Source: Atopobium sp034113385 (GTDB taxonomy: Bacteria; Actinomycetota; Coriobacteriia; Coriobacteriales; Atopobiaceae). From it: 64,000 nt of DNA. The position numbers and the translations under genes were made by a program. The notes below the pieces were generated by a model. It saw only the letters and a program-made list of their open reading frames with translations. It was not told where the DNA came from and searched no databases. Position 1 is the stretch's first letter, and every line of letters begins with the position of its first letter. Below, in pieces: positions 28,093 to 37,617 of this stretch. The stretch covers positions 1-64,000 of the forward strand of contig NZ_JAXEXL010000011.1 in the NCBI RefSeq assembly GCF_034113385.1, given 5' to 3'.

Positions 28093-30726
28093 ATGGCTAA
28101 GATTCGAGTACATGACCTTGCCAAAGAGTATGGCATGACCAGTAAAGAGATGCTGGGACATCTCAAGGAAATGAAGATTCCTGCTTCTTCGGCTTCGTCT
28201 TCCTTGGAAGATGCATACCTGTCCATGGTGCGCAAAAAGCTTGCTCCCATTATGGAAGCACGAGCGGCAGAGATTGAGGCTGCAAAGGCTGCTGAGGCTG
28301 CGGCGAAGGCTGAGGAAGAAGCTGTTGCAAAGGCCAAGGCAGAAGAGGAGCGCATTGCCGCAGAACAGCGTCGCGCTGCCGAGCGTGCCGAGGAAGAAAA
28401 GCGTCGCGCTGCCGAAAAGGCAGAAAAAGAGCGTCTTGCTGCCGAGAAAGCTGAGGCAGAGCGTAAGGCAGCCGAAGAAGCGGAAAAGATGCGCGTGAAG
28501 GATACTGCTCCCAAAGCCATCCCTTCTATGACGAGCTTATTAGATCAAATTGCTGCGCAGCAAAAAGTGCTCGAGCAACAAAAGACAGAAGAGCCGCCTA
28601 CCAAGAAGGAGCGCGCTGCAAAGAAGGAGGGTGGTCGTCGCAACAATCGTCGCAAGGCCGCTGCCGTGGATACCACTCCTGAAGATGTAGCAGGTGCTCA
28701 GGCAAAGGCTGAGGCAGAGTCTAGTAATTCTAAGCGTGGTCGCAGCCGTAAGCCTCGTCACGAGCAGGAAGAGGATCGCTATACACGCATGGCTCGTGAG
28801 GCAGAAGAGTACAATCGAGATCATGTATTAGCCGAGGCTCGCGCTGCTGTTGAAGAGGCAAGCAAAGAGTCTACGGGTCGTCGTAAGAAGCGCAAAGAGC
28901 GCCGCCAGAAGCAGGCTGAAGAGGCTGCGGAACAGGCACGTATTGAGCAGGCGCTTGCAAATGACCAAGATCTTTCCCAGTTAGATACCGTTAAAGTTCC
29001 TCAAGGTTCTACCGTAGCTGAGCTGGCAGATCTTCTTGGTGTACCTGCTAATGACATTATTAAGCGCTTGTTCTTGCTTGGCACACCCCTTACCATGACT
29101 CAGTCCATGACCGATGAACTCATTGAGCTGGTAGCAGATGACTTAGGCGCTGACGTAAAGGTCATGTCTAAGGAAGAGGAGAACTCCTTTACCTTCTATG
29201 ATGACCCTAAGCACTTGCAGCCCAGGCCTCCCGTAGTTACGGTTATGGGTCATGTAGATCATGGTAAGACATCGCTTTTGGATGCTATTCGTCACACGGG
29301 CGTTGCTGCTGGTGAGGCTGGCGGTATCACACAGGCAATTGGTGCATCGCAGGTTACGATTAAGGATCGCACCATTACCTTTATTGATACTCCTGGTCAT
29401 GAGACCTTTACTGCCATGCGCGCTCGCGGTGCTCGTGTTACCGATATTGTTATTTTGATTGTTGCAGCAGATGATGGTGTTATGCCTCAGACTATTGAGT
29501 CCATTAACCACGCTAAAGCAGCAGATGTACCCATTATTGTTGCGGTAAATAAGGTCGATAAACCCGGTGCAGACCCCACCCGTGTGCGTCAGGAGCTCAC
29601 TGAATACGGCGTCATCCCCGAGGAATGGGGTGGCTCTAACATGTTTGTAGACATTTCTGCTAAGCAAAAGATTGGCATTGACGATCTTCTTGAGTCCATC
29701 CTACTTGAGGCAGATGTTTTGGAGCTTAAGGGCAATCCATCTACCTTTGCTTCTGGTAATGTTCTTGAGGCTAAGCTTGATCGTGGCCGTGGCTCTGTTG
29801 CTACTGTTCTTGTTACGCGTGGTACGCTTCGTGTCGGCGATGCTTTGGTTGCTGGCATGTCCTTTGGTCGTGTTCGCGCTATGGTTGATTCCAAGGGCAA
29901 TACCGTTGCAGAAGCCGGGCCTTCTGATGCAGTAGAGATTTTGGGTCTACAAAGCGTTCCTATGGCTGGTGACGAGTTCCGTGTATTCTCGGATGAGCGT
30001 GATGCTCGTGATTTGGCAGATCAGCGTGCCCTCAAGGCTCGTATTGAAGAGCAAAATCGCGTTAAGCATGTTACGCTGGAAAACCTCTTTGATACCATGG
30101 CAGATGCTGAGGTCAAGGAACTTAACCTTATTATCAAGGCAGATGTTCAGGGTTCTATTGAGGCTCTTCAGGATTCTCTGGATAAGATGGATCAGTCTGA
30201 GGTTCGTATTAACACCATTCACTCCGCTGTTGGCGCTATTACCGAGACCGATGTTGTTTTGGCAGATGCATCCAACGCCATTATTATTGGCTTTGGTGTT
30301 CGTCCTGAGGCAAAGGCACGTGCTGCCGCAGAGCGTCAGGGTGTCGAGATTCGTTCTTATAGTGTTATCTATAAGGCGATTGAAGATATTGATGCTGCCC
30401 GCATTGGTATGCTCAAGCCTACCGAGCAAGAGGTTCAGACCGGTACCGCCGAGGTTCGCGACACCTTCAAGGTTCCCAAGGTTGGTATTGCTGCAGGCTG
30501 CATGATTATTGAAGGCGAGATTGCGCGCGATGACCAAGTACGCTTGGTACGCGATGGCATTGTAGTCTTTGATGGCAAGATTGCTTCACTGCGTCGCTTC
30601 AAGGATGACGTTAAGAGTGTTAAGTCTGGCTTCGAGTGCGGTATTGGTCTTGAGAATTACCAGGATATCCACCCTGGCGATCTTATTGAGGGTTATAAGA
30701 TCGTTCAGGTTGCTCGTACTGAGTAG
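28093..30726 (+). CDS. infB: Translation initiation factor IF-2
   Basis: IF-2 is the GTPase that brings initiator tRNA to the 30S subunit and promotes subunit joining. It has 877 residues. An IF2-N domain (1-50) is followed by a long Ala/Glu/Lys/Arg-rich segment (about 55-135) predicted as a single charged helix, a basic linker, a second IF2-N-like domain (about 300-355), and the G domain with GHVDHGKT, DTPGHETF and NKVDK. The C-terminal domains II-IV are complete. Ribosome-binding site: TAGGGAGGTAG. It is part of the rimP-nusA operon. Confidence 0.97.
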   Translation: MAKIRVHDLAKEYGMTSKEMLGHLKEMKIPASSASSSLEDAYLSMVRKKLAPIMEARAAEIEAAKAAEAAAKAEEEAVAKAKAEEERIAAEQRRAAERAEEEKRRAAEKAEKERLAAEKAEAERKAAEEAEKMRVKDTAPKAIPSMTSLLDQIAAQQKVLEQQKTEEPPTKKERAAKKEGGRRNNRRKAAAVDTTPEDVAGAQAKAEAESSNSKRGRSRKPRHEQEEDRYTRMAREAEEYNRDHVLAEARAAVEEASKESTGRRKKRKERRQKQAEEAAEQARIEQALANDQDLSQLDTVKVPQGSTVAELADLLGVPANDIIKRLFLLGTPLTMTQSMTDELIELVADDLGADVKVMSKEEENSFTFYDDPKHLQPRPPVVTVMGHVDHGKTSLLDAIRHTGVAAGEAGGITQAIGASQVTIKDRTITFIDTPGHETFTAMRARGARVTDIVILIVAADDGVMPQTIESINHAKAADVPIIVAVNKVDKPGADPTRVRQELTEYGVIPEEWGGSNMFVDISAKQKIGIDDLLESILLEADVLELKGNPSTFASGNVLEAKLDRGRGSVATVLVTRGTLRVGDALVAGMSFGRVRAMVDSKGNTVAEAGPSDAVEILGLQSVPMAGDEFRVFSDERDARDLADQRALKARIEEQNRVKHVTLENLFDTMADAEVKELNLIIKADVQGSIEALQDSLDKMDQSEVRINTIHSAVGAITETDVVLADASNAIIIGFGVRPEAKARAAAERQGVEIRSYSVIYKAIEDIDAARIGMLKPTEQEVQTGTAEVRDTFKVPKVGIAAGCMIIEGEIARDDQVRLVRDGIVVFDGKIASLRRFKDDVKSVKSGFECGIGLENYQDIHPGDLIEGYKIVQVARTE

Positions 30727-30753
30727 TATGAGCTGCACCGTTAAGGAGCAACT

Positions 30754-31170
30754 ATGAAGCAGAATCAAAGCTCAAGGCGCACCAATGAGTTGGCGCGAGA
30801 AAAGCTTGCAAGCATTCTGATGTTCGAGATTTCTGACCCTGACCTTACGCTCGTAACTATCACGGGCGTAGAGGTCTCGGTTGACCGTTCATTTATGCGT
30901 GTATATGTAACTTGCGAGCCCGATTCCTATGACAGGACGCTTGCAGCGTTTACCCGTGCAAAAGGCCGTATTCGCTCTTTGCTGGGTCGTAGCTTGGGTT
31001 GGCGCGTTACACCAGAAATTACGTTTACTATCGATAAGACCACGGATGAGGCTGACCGTATTGCTCGCGCTTTGGAGCAAGTGCCTCCCACATTGGCTAT
31101 CGAGAAGGACGATCAGGGTTATCCTCTTGTGAATACTGCTGATGCGTCCGCTGATGAAGGAGATGAGTAG
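30754..31170 (+). CDS. rbfA: Ribosome-binding factor A
   Basis: RbfA binds pre-30S particles and aids maturation of the 16S rRNA 5' end. It has 138 residues with a KH-like fold; typical sequence includes NELAREKLASIL at the start, DPDLTLVTITGVEVS, and RIRSLLGRSLGWRVTPE. An acidic tail (SADEGDE) ends the protein. AAGGAGC precedes the ATG. Its stop overlaps the next start (TAGTG). Confidence 0.95.
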   Translation: MKQNQSSRRTNELAREKLASILMFEISDPDLTLVTITGVEVSVDRSFMRVYVTCEPDSYDRTLAAFTRAKGRIRSLLGRSLGWRVTPEITFTIDKTTDEADRIARALEQVPPTLAIEKDDQGYPLVNTADASADEGDE

Positions 31171-32186
31171 TGGCACCTCACTACACAGAATCTTTTTCTG
31201 TACAGCCAAAAAAGTTTGAAGCTATCACCGAGCTTATCAGTGATGCACAGACTATTGTTATTTGTGCTCATACCAGACCCGATGGTGATGCATTGGGTTC
31301 TGGTTTGGGCTTGGCTATGCTTATTGAGCGTGTATGGCCTGGTAAAGAGGTTGTTAATCTGCTGGCTGATGATGAACCTATCCCTTCGATTTACAAGTTC
31401 TTGCCTCAGTCAGATCGCTTTGTGCCTGCTTGTCAGTATACGGGTACACCCGATTTATTCTTCATGATTGACTTACCTCATCCATCACGTCTTAACCATG
31501 CACAAAAGCTCTATGAACGTGCTGCTAAACGTGTAACCATTGATCATCATCCGAGTGAGGAAGCTTTGGGTGATGTCTGTTTGTCTCGCCCTGAAGTGGC
31601 AGCAACAGGTGTTTTGATTACAGAGTTTGCTCTTAATCGTAAGTTGGCGCTTACTCCTGACATTGCAACTTGTTTGCTTACCGCAATTGTGACCGATACC
31701 GGTAGTTTTCAATATCAAAACGCAGATTCTGAAGCGTTTGAGATTGCAAGCCTACTGGTAGATGCGGGTGCAAATCCAGCGCTTATCTCGCTTAACGTGT
31801 ACCAGAGCTTTAGGTTGGAATATTTACATCTTGCGTCTGTGGTTATGGGGCGTATTCAAACGTATGCCAATGGTCGCATTGCATATAGTTACGCTACACA
31901 AGAAGACTTTGCTACCAATGGCGCTTTGCCTGAAGAGAGCGAAGGTCTTATCGATATTGTTCGTAGTGTAGCAGGCTCTCAACTTGCATTATTTGTAAAG
32001 CAGGCAGATGCACATACGGTACGTGGCAACTTGCGTTCTAAATCTGAGCTTGATGTTTCGCAGGTGGCAAGCAAGCTGGGCGGTGGCGGTCACCGTGTAG
32101 CAGCAGGCTTTACGTATACCGGCACTATCGAAGAGGTCTTGGCAGAAGCACTTCCCATGCTTCAGGCCTTGCTTGAGGATGAGTAG
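31170..32186 (+). CDS. nrnA: DHH-family oligoribonuclease/pAp phosphatase NrnA
   Basis: A manganese-dependent DHH/DHHA1 phosphoesterase that degrades nano-RNA and pAp (bifunctional NrnA in Bacillus). It has 338 residues. Motifs seen: HTRPDGDALGS, IDHHPSEEALGD (the DHH motif), TDTGSFQY, and in the C-terminal DHHA1 domain LGGGGHRVAAGF. The GTG start overlaps the rbfA stop by one base. The position between rbfA and truB is conserved in many bacteria. Confidence 0.92.
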   Translation: MAPHYTESFSVQPKKFEAITELISDAQTIVICAHTRPDGDALGSGLGLAMLIERVWPGKEVVNLLADDEPIPSIYKFLPQSDRFVPACQYTGTPDLFFMIDLPHPSRLNHAQKLYERAAKRVTIDHHPSEEALGDVCLSRPEVAATGVLITEFALNRKLALTPDIATCLLTAIVTDTGSFQYQNADSEAFEIASLLVDAGANPALISLNVYQSFRLEYLHLASVVMGRIQTYANGRIAYSYATQEDFATNGALPEESEGLIDIVRSVAGSQLALFVKQADAHTVRGNLRSKSELDVSQVASKLGGGGHRVAAGFTYTGTIEEVLAEALPMLQALLEDE

Positions 32187-32198
32187 AGGTTTGTTTAG

Positions 32199-33161
32199 GT
32201 GAAGCGTTCTTCATCAGGGTTGCATGCACTTATAGCAATCGATAAACCCTTGGGTATGACAAGTCACGACGTAGTATACAAACTGCGTCGTGCTTTGCAT
32301 GAGCGTCGTATTGGTCATGCCGGAACGCTTGATCCTGACGCATCTGGCGTGCTCGTTGTGGGCGTTGGCCAAGGTACTCGCCTTATGGGTTTGCTTTCTG
32401 CAGAAAGCAAACGCTATCAAGCAGGTATCTGTTTTGGTACGCAGACATCTACGGATGATGCCGCAGGTGAGGTTATTGCAACTGCCCAGGTTCCTGAACG
32501 CCTGTCTGATGCATGTTTTGCTACACAAGTTATGGCTCAGCTTGTGGGGGAACATGAGCAAGTTCCTCCTGCCTATAGCGCTATCTCTATTAATGGCATG
32601 CGCGCATATGATTTGGCACGTAGTGGCAAGAAGGTGGAGCTGGCTGCGCGTCATATTACGATTCATGAGGCTTCGCTTGTGGGTATACGCTCCACACAGC
32701 CTTTGATTTGGGATGTAGATATCCTTGCTTCTAAGGGTACCTACATTCGCAGTATTGCTCGCGATGTGGGCTTAAGCCTTGGTACTGTTGCACATATCTG
32801 TAGTTTGCGTCGTACGCAAAGTGGCAGTGTTTCCATAGATTCGTGTGCTCAGCTTGAGGATATTCAGTCTTTGCAAGAACTTACAGAAGAGGTGCGTAAA
32901 GCCGCATTACAGCAGAGTTGGCTTAATCCTCTTATTGCGCTTGGGTATCCTGTGCGCACGTTGCAAGATGCAGAAATGGAAGATGTGCGTTGTGGTCGCA
33001 AAATCTGGTTAGGCAGCAGCTTGCAAAACGAGCGCATAGCGGAGCATCAACACGTGAGTTTACTTTATAACAATAAACTTGTTGGTGTGTGGGAGCGTAG
33101 GGGTACTAAGCTTGTTTGCGTTGCTAATTTTCCTGATGGTATAGAAGGAGTGCAGCTGTAA
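32199..33161 (+). CDS. truB: tRNA pseudouridine-55 synthase TruB
   Basis: It makes the universal pseudouridine 55 in the tRNA T-loop. It has 320 residues. The family motif GHAGTLDPDASGVL is present with catalytic Asp45; KGTYIRSIARDVG is the second conserved stretch. The C-terminal part has a PUA-like region. The GTG start at 32199 follows AGAGG. Its stop overlaps the ribF start (TAATG). Confidence 0.95.
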   Translation: MKRSSSGLHALIAIDKPLGMTSHDVVYKLRRALHERRIGHAGTLDPDASGVLVVGVGQGTRLMGLLSAESKRYQAGICFGTQTSTDDAAGEVIATAQVPERLSDACFATQVMAQLVGEHEQVPPAYSAISINGMRAYDLARSGKKVELAARHITIHEASLVGIRSTQPLIWDVDILASKGTYIRSIARDVGLSLGTVAHICSLRRTQSGSVSIDSCAQLEDIQSLQELTEEVRKAALQQSWLNPLIALGYPVRTLQDAEMEDVRCGRKIWLGSSLQNERIAEHQHVSLLYNNKLVGVWERRGTKLVCVANFPDGIEGVQL

Positions 33162-34210
33162 TGCAAGCCTATCCTTTGGATGCTGCTACCTGTACTCAAT
33201 TAACGCAGCACGCCTTGATACTTGGTGGTCCTGCCCCGCTTAGCGTGACTACCTCTGAGCAGGCACAGGTGTATGTCTATACCAATGCATGGGACACCCC
33301 AGGCATTTCTCGCTCATATATTATTGGGGCATTTGATGGCATGCACGTGGGTCATCAGGCTTTAGTGCATGACGCTTGTTCCTATGCGCATGCTCATAAT
33401 ACCTTGGCTGTAGCGGTAACGTTTGACCCTGATCCATCTGCACTTGTAGATGCTGCACAGCAAACTATGTTGCTTGCTGTGCCAGATCGCATTCGTGCTC
33501 TTGCAGCTGCAGGTGTTGATGCTGTGGTAGTTCTAACCTTTACACCCAAGCTTATGCAAACGAGCTATCAGACGTTCTGTTTAACTGTGCTGGAGCGTTT
33601 TGGACACATGGCTTCTTTGCATGTAGGAGTTGATTTTGCCTTGGGTTCCCAGGCTCAAGGTACTGTTGAGCTGCTCGGGCAGTTGGGTAAAGAAAATGGA
33701 TTTACGGTTATAGGTCATCCGCTCGTAGAAGCGCAAGCAGGCGCGGTAACTGCAACGCGTATTCGTGGCTTGCTTAAACAGACACACCTTGCTGTAGCAA
33801 ATGAGTTACTTGGTCGCTGGCATTTTGTGCGGGGCACGGTAGAGCATGGCAGGGGAGAAGGAGCTTCGTTTGGTTTTCCAACTGCTAATATCCGTTCTGA
33901 TGGTAGCTGGTGTTTTCCTGGACAAGGTGTGTATGCATGCGTTGTGCGCTATAAGAATCATGCGTGGCCAGCAGCGGTCAACGTCGGTGCTCCACCAACG
34001 TTTTTAGCAAAACAGCAAAACTTTTTAGAAGCTCACCTTTTGGGCTTTGAAGGTGACCTTTACGGTAAAGAAGTTGAAGTTGCGTTCATTGCATTTTTAC
34101 GACCGTCTAGGAAATTCTCATCACTTGAGGAGTTGGAAAAAACGGTTGTGGGGAATATCCAATGGGTAGCAGCAAATATTGGTAGTGTGCCTATGGAGGT
34201 TAGTTCGTGA
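33161..34210 (+). CDS. ribF: Bifunctional riboflavin kinase/FAD synthetase
   Basis: It converts riboflavin to FMN and FMN to FAD. It has 349 residues: an N-terminal nucleotidyltransferase domain with GAFDGMHVGHQ and a C-terminal flavokinase domain with FGFPTANI. About 45 residues precede the usual GxFDGxHxGH strand, longer than in many homologues and of unknown role. The gene overlaps truB by one base and dnaG by four, consistent with one polycistronic message. Confidence 0.94.
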   Translation: MQAYPLDAATCTQLTQHALILGGPAPLSVTTSEQAQVYVYTNAWDTPGISRSYIIGAFDGMHVGHQALVHDACSYAHAHNTLAVAVTFDPDPSALVDAAQQTMLLAVPDRIRALAAAGVDAVVVLTFTPKLMQTSYQTFCLTVLERFGHMASLHVGVDFALGSQAQGTVELLGQLGKENGFTVIGHPLVEAQAGAVTATRIRGLLKQTHLAVANELLGRWHFVRGTVEHGRGEGASFGFPTANIRSDGSWCFPGQGVYACVVRYKNHAWPAAVNVGAPPTFLAKQQNFLEAHLLGFEGDLYGKEVEVAFIAFLRPSRKFSSLEELEKTVVGNIQWVAANIGSVPMEVSS

Positions 34211-36078
34211 TTGGCAACAATGATAAGGAACGGGTACGTGACGCTACCGATTTTGCTGCCTTAGTTTCAGAAACAGTGGTGCTTAAACCGCGCGGTGGTG
34301 ACCTCTGGGGTTGCTGTCCGTTCCACCAAGAAAAGAGTCCATCGTTTAAAATTACTCCCTCTACAGGCTTGTGGCATTGTTTTGGCTGTGGTAAGGGTGG
34401 CGATGTTTTTGATTATGTTTGTGAGCGAGAACATCTAGATTTCCCCGATGCTATTAGGTTTTTGGCAGATCGTGCAGGTATTGAGCTTAAAGAAGAACGC
34501 ATGGGTCATTCCAATGGTCCTAAGCGTAATCGTTTACTTGAGTGTTTAACAGTTGCTCAAGAGTTTTACAATACGCAGCTAATGCGCGTACGAGGTGACG
34601 CTTTCCAAGCAGCACGAAACTATTTTGCTGGTCGTGGCTTTGGTTCTGCCATCTGTAAAAAATGGATGCTTGGCTATGCCCCTGGGCATGGGAGCCTTGT
34701 ACAGCATCTACAGCGCAGAGGCTTTACTAAAGCAGAGATGGAAGCGGCTAATCTTGCAGTGCAGCGTAATGGTCGTTTGCAAGATGTGTTTTATGATCGC
34801 GTTATGTTTCCTATTCATGATGAGCTTGGGCGTTGCATTGGTTTTGGTGGTCGCGTTATGAGTGATGCCAAGCCCAAATACCTTAATACGCGTGAAACTC
34901 CAGTATTTCATAAAGGTAAGCACATGTTTGCCTATGATTATGCAAAGCAAGCCATTACGTCTTGTGGTGTAGCCATTGTTTGCGAAGGTTACACGGATGT
35001 TATTGCCATGCATGAAGCAGGGTTTTCTCATGCTGTTGCCGCGCTTGGCACATCGTTTTCTCTAGACCATGTAAAGACATTGTCGCGGTTTGCAAAGACT
35101 ATCATTTGTATGTTTGATGGTGACGCTGCTGGTCAAAAAGCCGCAGAGCGCACTGTTCAATTTGTCGATAAAACAGAGTCTGATATTCGCTGTGTGGTAT
35201 TACCCAACAACCAAGATCCTGCAGAGTTTTTAGCCACTCACGGTGCAGAGGCATTGCAAGCGCAGCTTGATGGCTCGCGTCCCTTGATTGACTTTGTATT
35301 TGATAAGCGCTTATCCAGCTATGATTTGTCGGTACCGGGGCAGCGTGTGCGCGCTTTGGATGATCTTGCAGCAGTGCTCTCTCCGCTTAAAAACTCTGTC
35401 TTGTTGGATAGCTATGCCACCCGTCTTTCTGATGCATTAGACATGAATTACGATACTGCCAAGCAGCGTATTTTGCAGGCCAAGCCGCTTGGGGATAGTT
35501 TGTATACCGTGGCGCCAGATGAGTATGAGCCTTACGATGAAGGTACGATTACAGAAGAGATGTCACCGGCACAGGCACCGTATCCTGTAGAGGATACGTC
35601 TGCCTTGTCGTTGGATGACCGCCGCCACATGAGTATCGAGCAAGAGTTGCTTTCTTATATGGCAGAACATATCGAGAAGGTCCGTCCGTTTGATATGAGA
35701 ATTGCTGGGTTTGCATGGGCAGATTCTCGTCATGAAGCCATTGCATGGGCAATGTTGGCAACGCCTGTGAACACGGCTCCAGCTCAAGTTGTGGCTGCAG
35801 CAGAGGCAGTGGTAGCTGATGCTCGCCAGATTTTATCGTTAGGTCGCCTGTCGCATGTGTGGACAGGAAATGAAGACAAAAAGCTCGATTTTCTTCTGAA
35901 CCAGGTTGAGTATTTTTCATCCAAGCGCAAAATTAGACAAATTCGCTCTCAGTTACGTGGAGCGCAAATGAATGAAGAAACAGAAGCGCTCTTTCGTGAA
36001 GCCACGCAATTACAGCAACACGTGAATGAGCTTAGTAAAACACTTTCAAGTCTGTTATCTCCCGAAAATAACGGGTAG
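34207..36078 (+). CDS. dnaG: DNA primase DnaG
   Basis: It synthesises RNA primers for DNA replication. It has 623 residues. The CHC2 zinc finger has C37, H40, C58 and C61. The TOPRIM core is marked by CEGYTDVIAMHEAG, ALGTSF and MFDGDAAGQKAA. The C-terminal region (about 430-620) should bind DnaB and is divergent. The GTG start overlaps the ribF stop (GTGA). It is followed by rpoD, the classic dnaG-rpoD pair of the macromolecular synthesis operon. Confidence 0.96.
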   Translation: MIGNNDKERVRDATDFAALVSETVVLKPRGGDLWGCCPFHQEKSPSFKITPSTGLWHCFGCGKGGDVFDYVCEREHLDFPDAIRFLADRAGIELKEERMGHSNGPKRNRLLECLTVAQEFYNTQLMRVRGDAFQAARNYFAGRGFGSAICKKWMLGYAPGHGSLVQHLQRRGFTKAEMEAANLAVQRNGRLQDVFYDRVMFPIHDELGRCIGFGGRVMSDAKPKYLNTRETPVFHKGKHMFAYDYAKQAITSCGVAIVCEGYTDVIAMHEAGFSHAVAALGTSFSLDHVKTLSRFAKTIICMFDGDAAGQKAAERTVQFVDKTESDIRCVVLPNNQDPAEFLATHGAEALQAQLDGSRPLIDFVFDKRLSSYDLSVPGQRVRALDDLAAVLSPLKNSVLLDSYATRLSDALDMNYDTAKQRILQAKPLGDSLYTVAPDEYEPYDEGTITEEMSPAQAPYPVEDTSALSLDDRRHMSIEQELLSYMAEHIEKVRPFDMRIAGFAWADSRHEAIAWAMLATPVNTAPAQVVAAAEAVVADARQILSLGRLSHVWTGNEDKKLDFLLNQVEYFSSKRKIRQIRSQLRGAQMNEETEALFREATQLQQHVNELSKTLSSLLSPENNG

Positions 36079-36110
36079 AATAGAACAATCCGTGCGTCGA
36101 AAGGACTTTT

Positions 36111-37469
36111 GTGGCCGCTAAAAAGCAAAAAGCCGACGTCAAGCTTTCCGAGGAACTGGCACAAGTTGCCCAAAAGCTTGTAGATGCTTCTGCTAAGAGT
36201 GGAAGTATTACAGAAGATGATATCCAGGTTGCTTTACGTGATATCGATATTGAAGATGATGAGCTTTCTGATTTGTATGATGCTGTTCGTGCCCGTGGCG
36301 TGGAAGTAACTACTGCTGGTGATTCTGAAGCTGCAAGTAGTTTGATGGACGTACTGGGTGATACTGACGATGATGACGCTCCTGTATTTGATGATGATTT
36401 AGATGATGAGGACAAGCGTCCTGATTTTGATGAAGTCAAAATTGCAGATGAAGAGCTACGCAGCGTTTCTCGTGCTAAGCCTGGAAAAAAGCGCACCACA
36501 ACTCGTGCTAAAAAGCGTGGTAAGTCTGATGCTTCTACCGTATTGCTTACGGGGGATCCAGTACGTATGTATCTTAAGGAGATTGGTAAGGTTGATTTGC
36601 TTACCGCTGCTGAAGAGGTACATCTTGCCATGAAGATTGAGGCAGGTTGTGAAGCTGCCGATAAACTTGAAGCTGCCGAGAATGGCGAGATTGAGCTTAC
36701 TCGTGCGCAAACACGTCGTCTTACCCGAGTTGAGCAGGTTGGTCTTGAGGCTAAACAGTCTTTGATTAGTGCAAATCTTCGTTTGGTTGTCTCTATTGCG
36801 AAACGTTATGTTGGTCGTGGCATGCTTTTCTTAGATCTTATTCAGGAGGGCAACCTTGGTCTTATTCGCGCTGTAGAGAAGTTTGACTATACCAAGGGTT
36901 TTAAGTTTTCTACCTATGCAACGTGGTGGATTCGCCAAGCTATTACGCGTGCCATTGCAGATCAGGCTCGTACTATCCGCATTCCTGTTCATATGGTTGA
37001 AACTATCAATAAGCTTGTTCGTGTACAGCGTCAGCTTTTGCAAGATCTTGGTCGTGACCCAACTCCTGAAGAAATCGCTGAAGAAATGGGTATGACAGCA
37101 GATCGTGTCCGCGAGATTCAAAAGATTAGCCAAGAGCCTGTTTCTTTGGAAACGCCTATTGGTGAGGAAGAGGATTCTCAACTAGGTGACTTTATTGAGG
37201 ATGCTCAAGCTATTGCTCCTCCTGATGCCGCTTCTGATTCTATGTTGCACGAGCAACTTGATCAGGTGCTTGATGGCCTTGCAGATCGTGAGCGCAAGGT
37301 TATTAAGTTGCGCTTTGGTTTGGAAGACGGACATCCGCGTACGCTTGAGGAAGTGGGCCGTGAGTTTGGGGTAACGCGTGAGCGTATTCGTCAAATTGAG
37401 TCCAAGACCTTAGCAAAGTTACGCCATCCTTCCAGGTCAGGTAAGCTTAAGGACTACATGGAAGATTAG
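36111..37469 (+). CDS. rpoD: RNA polymerase primary sigma factor RpoD
   Basis: Housekeeping sigma-70. It has 452 residues. The N-terminus holds a region 1.1-like segment (SITEDDIQVALRDIDIEDDE) and an acidic then basic stretch, as in actinobacterial sigma factors. Regions 2.1-2.4 include DLIQEGNLGLIRAVEKFDY and TYATWWIRQAITRA; region 4.2 ends with GVTRERIRQIESKTLAKLRH. The GTG start at 36111 has AAGGA seven bases upstream. It closes the operon; 73 bases later comes the tRNA-Asn gene at the prophage boundary. I see no strong hairpin after its stop. Confidence 0.97.
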   Translation: MAAKKQKADVKLSEELAQVAQKLVDASAKSGSITEDDIQVALRDIDIEDDELSDLYDAVRARGVEVTTAGDSEAASSLMDVLGDTDDDDAPVFDDDLDDEDKRPDFDEVKIADEELRSVSRAKPGKKRTTTRAKKRGKSDASTVLLTGDPVRMYLKEIGKVDLLTAAEEVHLAMKIEAGCEAADKLEAAENGEIELTRAQTRRLTRVEQVGLEAKQSLISANLRLVVSIAKRYVGRGMLFLDLIQEGNLGLIRAVEKFDYTKGFKFSTYATWWIRQAITRAIADQARTIRIPVHMVETINKLVRVQRQLLQDLGRDPTPEEIAEEMGMTADRVREIQKISQEPVSLETPIGEEEDSQLGDFIEDAQAIAPPDAASDSMLHEQLDQVLDGLADRERKVIKLRFGLEDGHPRTLEEVGREFGVTRERIRQIESKTLAKLRHPSRSGKLKDYMED

Positions 37470-37492
37470 TTCCAAGTTTTTTAAAATAATGC

Positions 37493-37520
37493 TTGCACAC
37501 AGATATGAGTTCGCTATACT
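37493..37520 (+). promoter_or_regulatory. Promoter of tRNA-Asn
   Basis: TTGCAC, a 16-base spacer, then TATACT. The tRNA 5' end lies 23 bases beyond the -10 box. The tRNA therefore has its own promoter outside the rpoD operon. Confidence 0.65.
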
Positions 37521-37542
37521 TATTATTCGTTGCTTGCAGCAT

Positions 37543-37617
37543 TCCCCGGTGGCGCAGTGGTAGCGCAGCTGACTGTTAATCAGCGTGTCGCAGGTTCGAA
37601 TCCTGCCCGGGGAGCCA
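37543..37617 (+). tRNA. tRNA-Asn (anticodon GTT)
   Basis: A complete cloverleaf: acceptor stem TCCCCGG/CCGGGGA (37543-37549 with 37607-37613), D-arm GCGC...GCGC, anticodon stem-loop with loop CTGTTAA (GTT at 37575-37577), and T-arm GCAGG-TTCGAAT-CCTGC. The discriminator G and an encoded CCA end at 37617. It is intact despite the adjoining prophage. Confidence 0.97.
37576..37617. other. Probable prophage attachment site in the 3' half of tRNA-Asn
   Basis: Phage genes start immediately beyond the tRNA 3' end, and the recombinase frame continues into the tRNA on the opposite strand. This is the usual signature of integration into a tRNA 3' end with restoration of the gene. The exact identity block cannot be fixed because the second copy lies outside the window; the T-arm and acceptor part (about 37590-37617) is the likeliest core. 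Confidence 0.5.
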
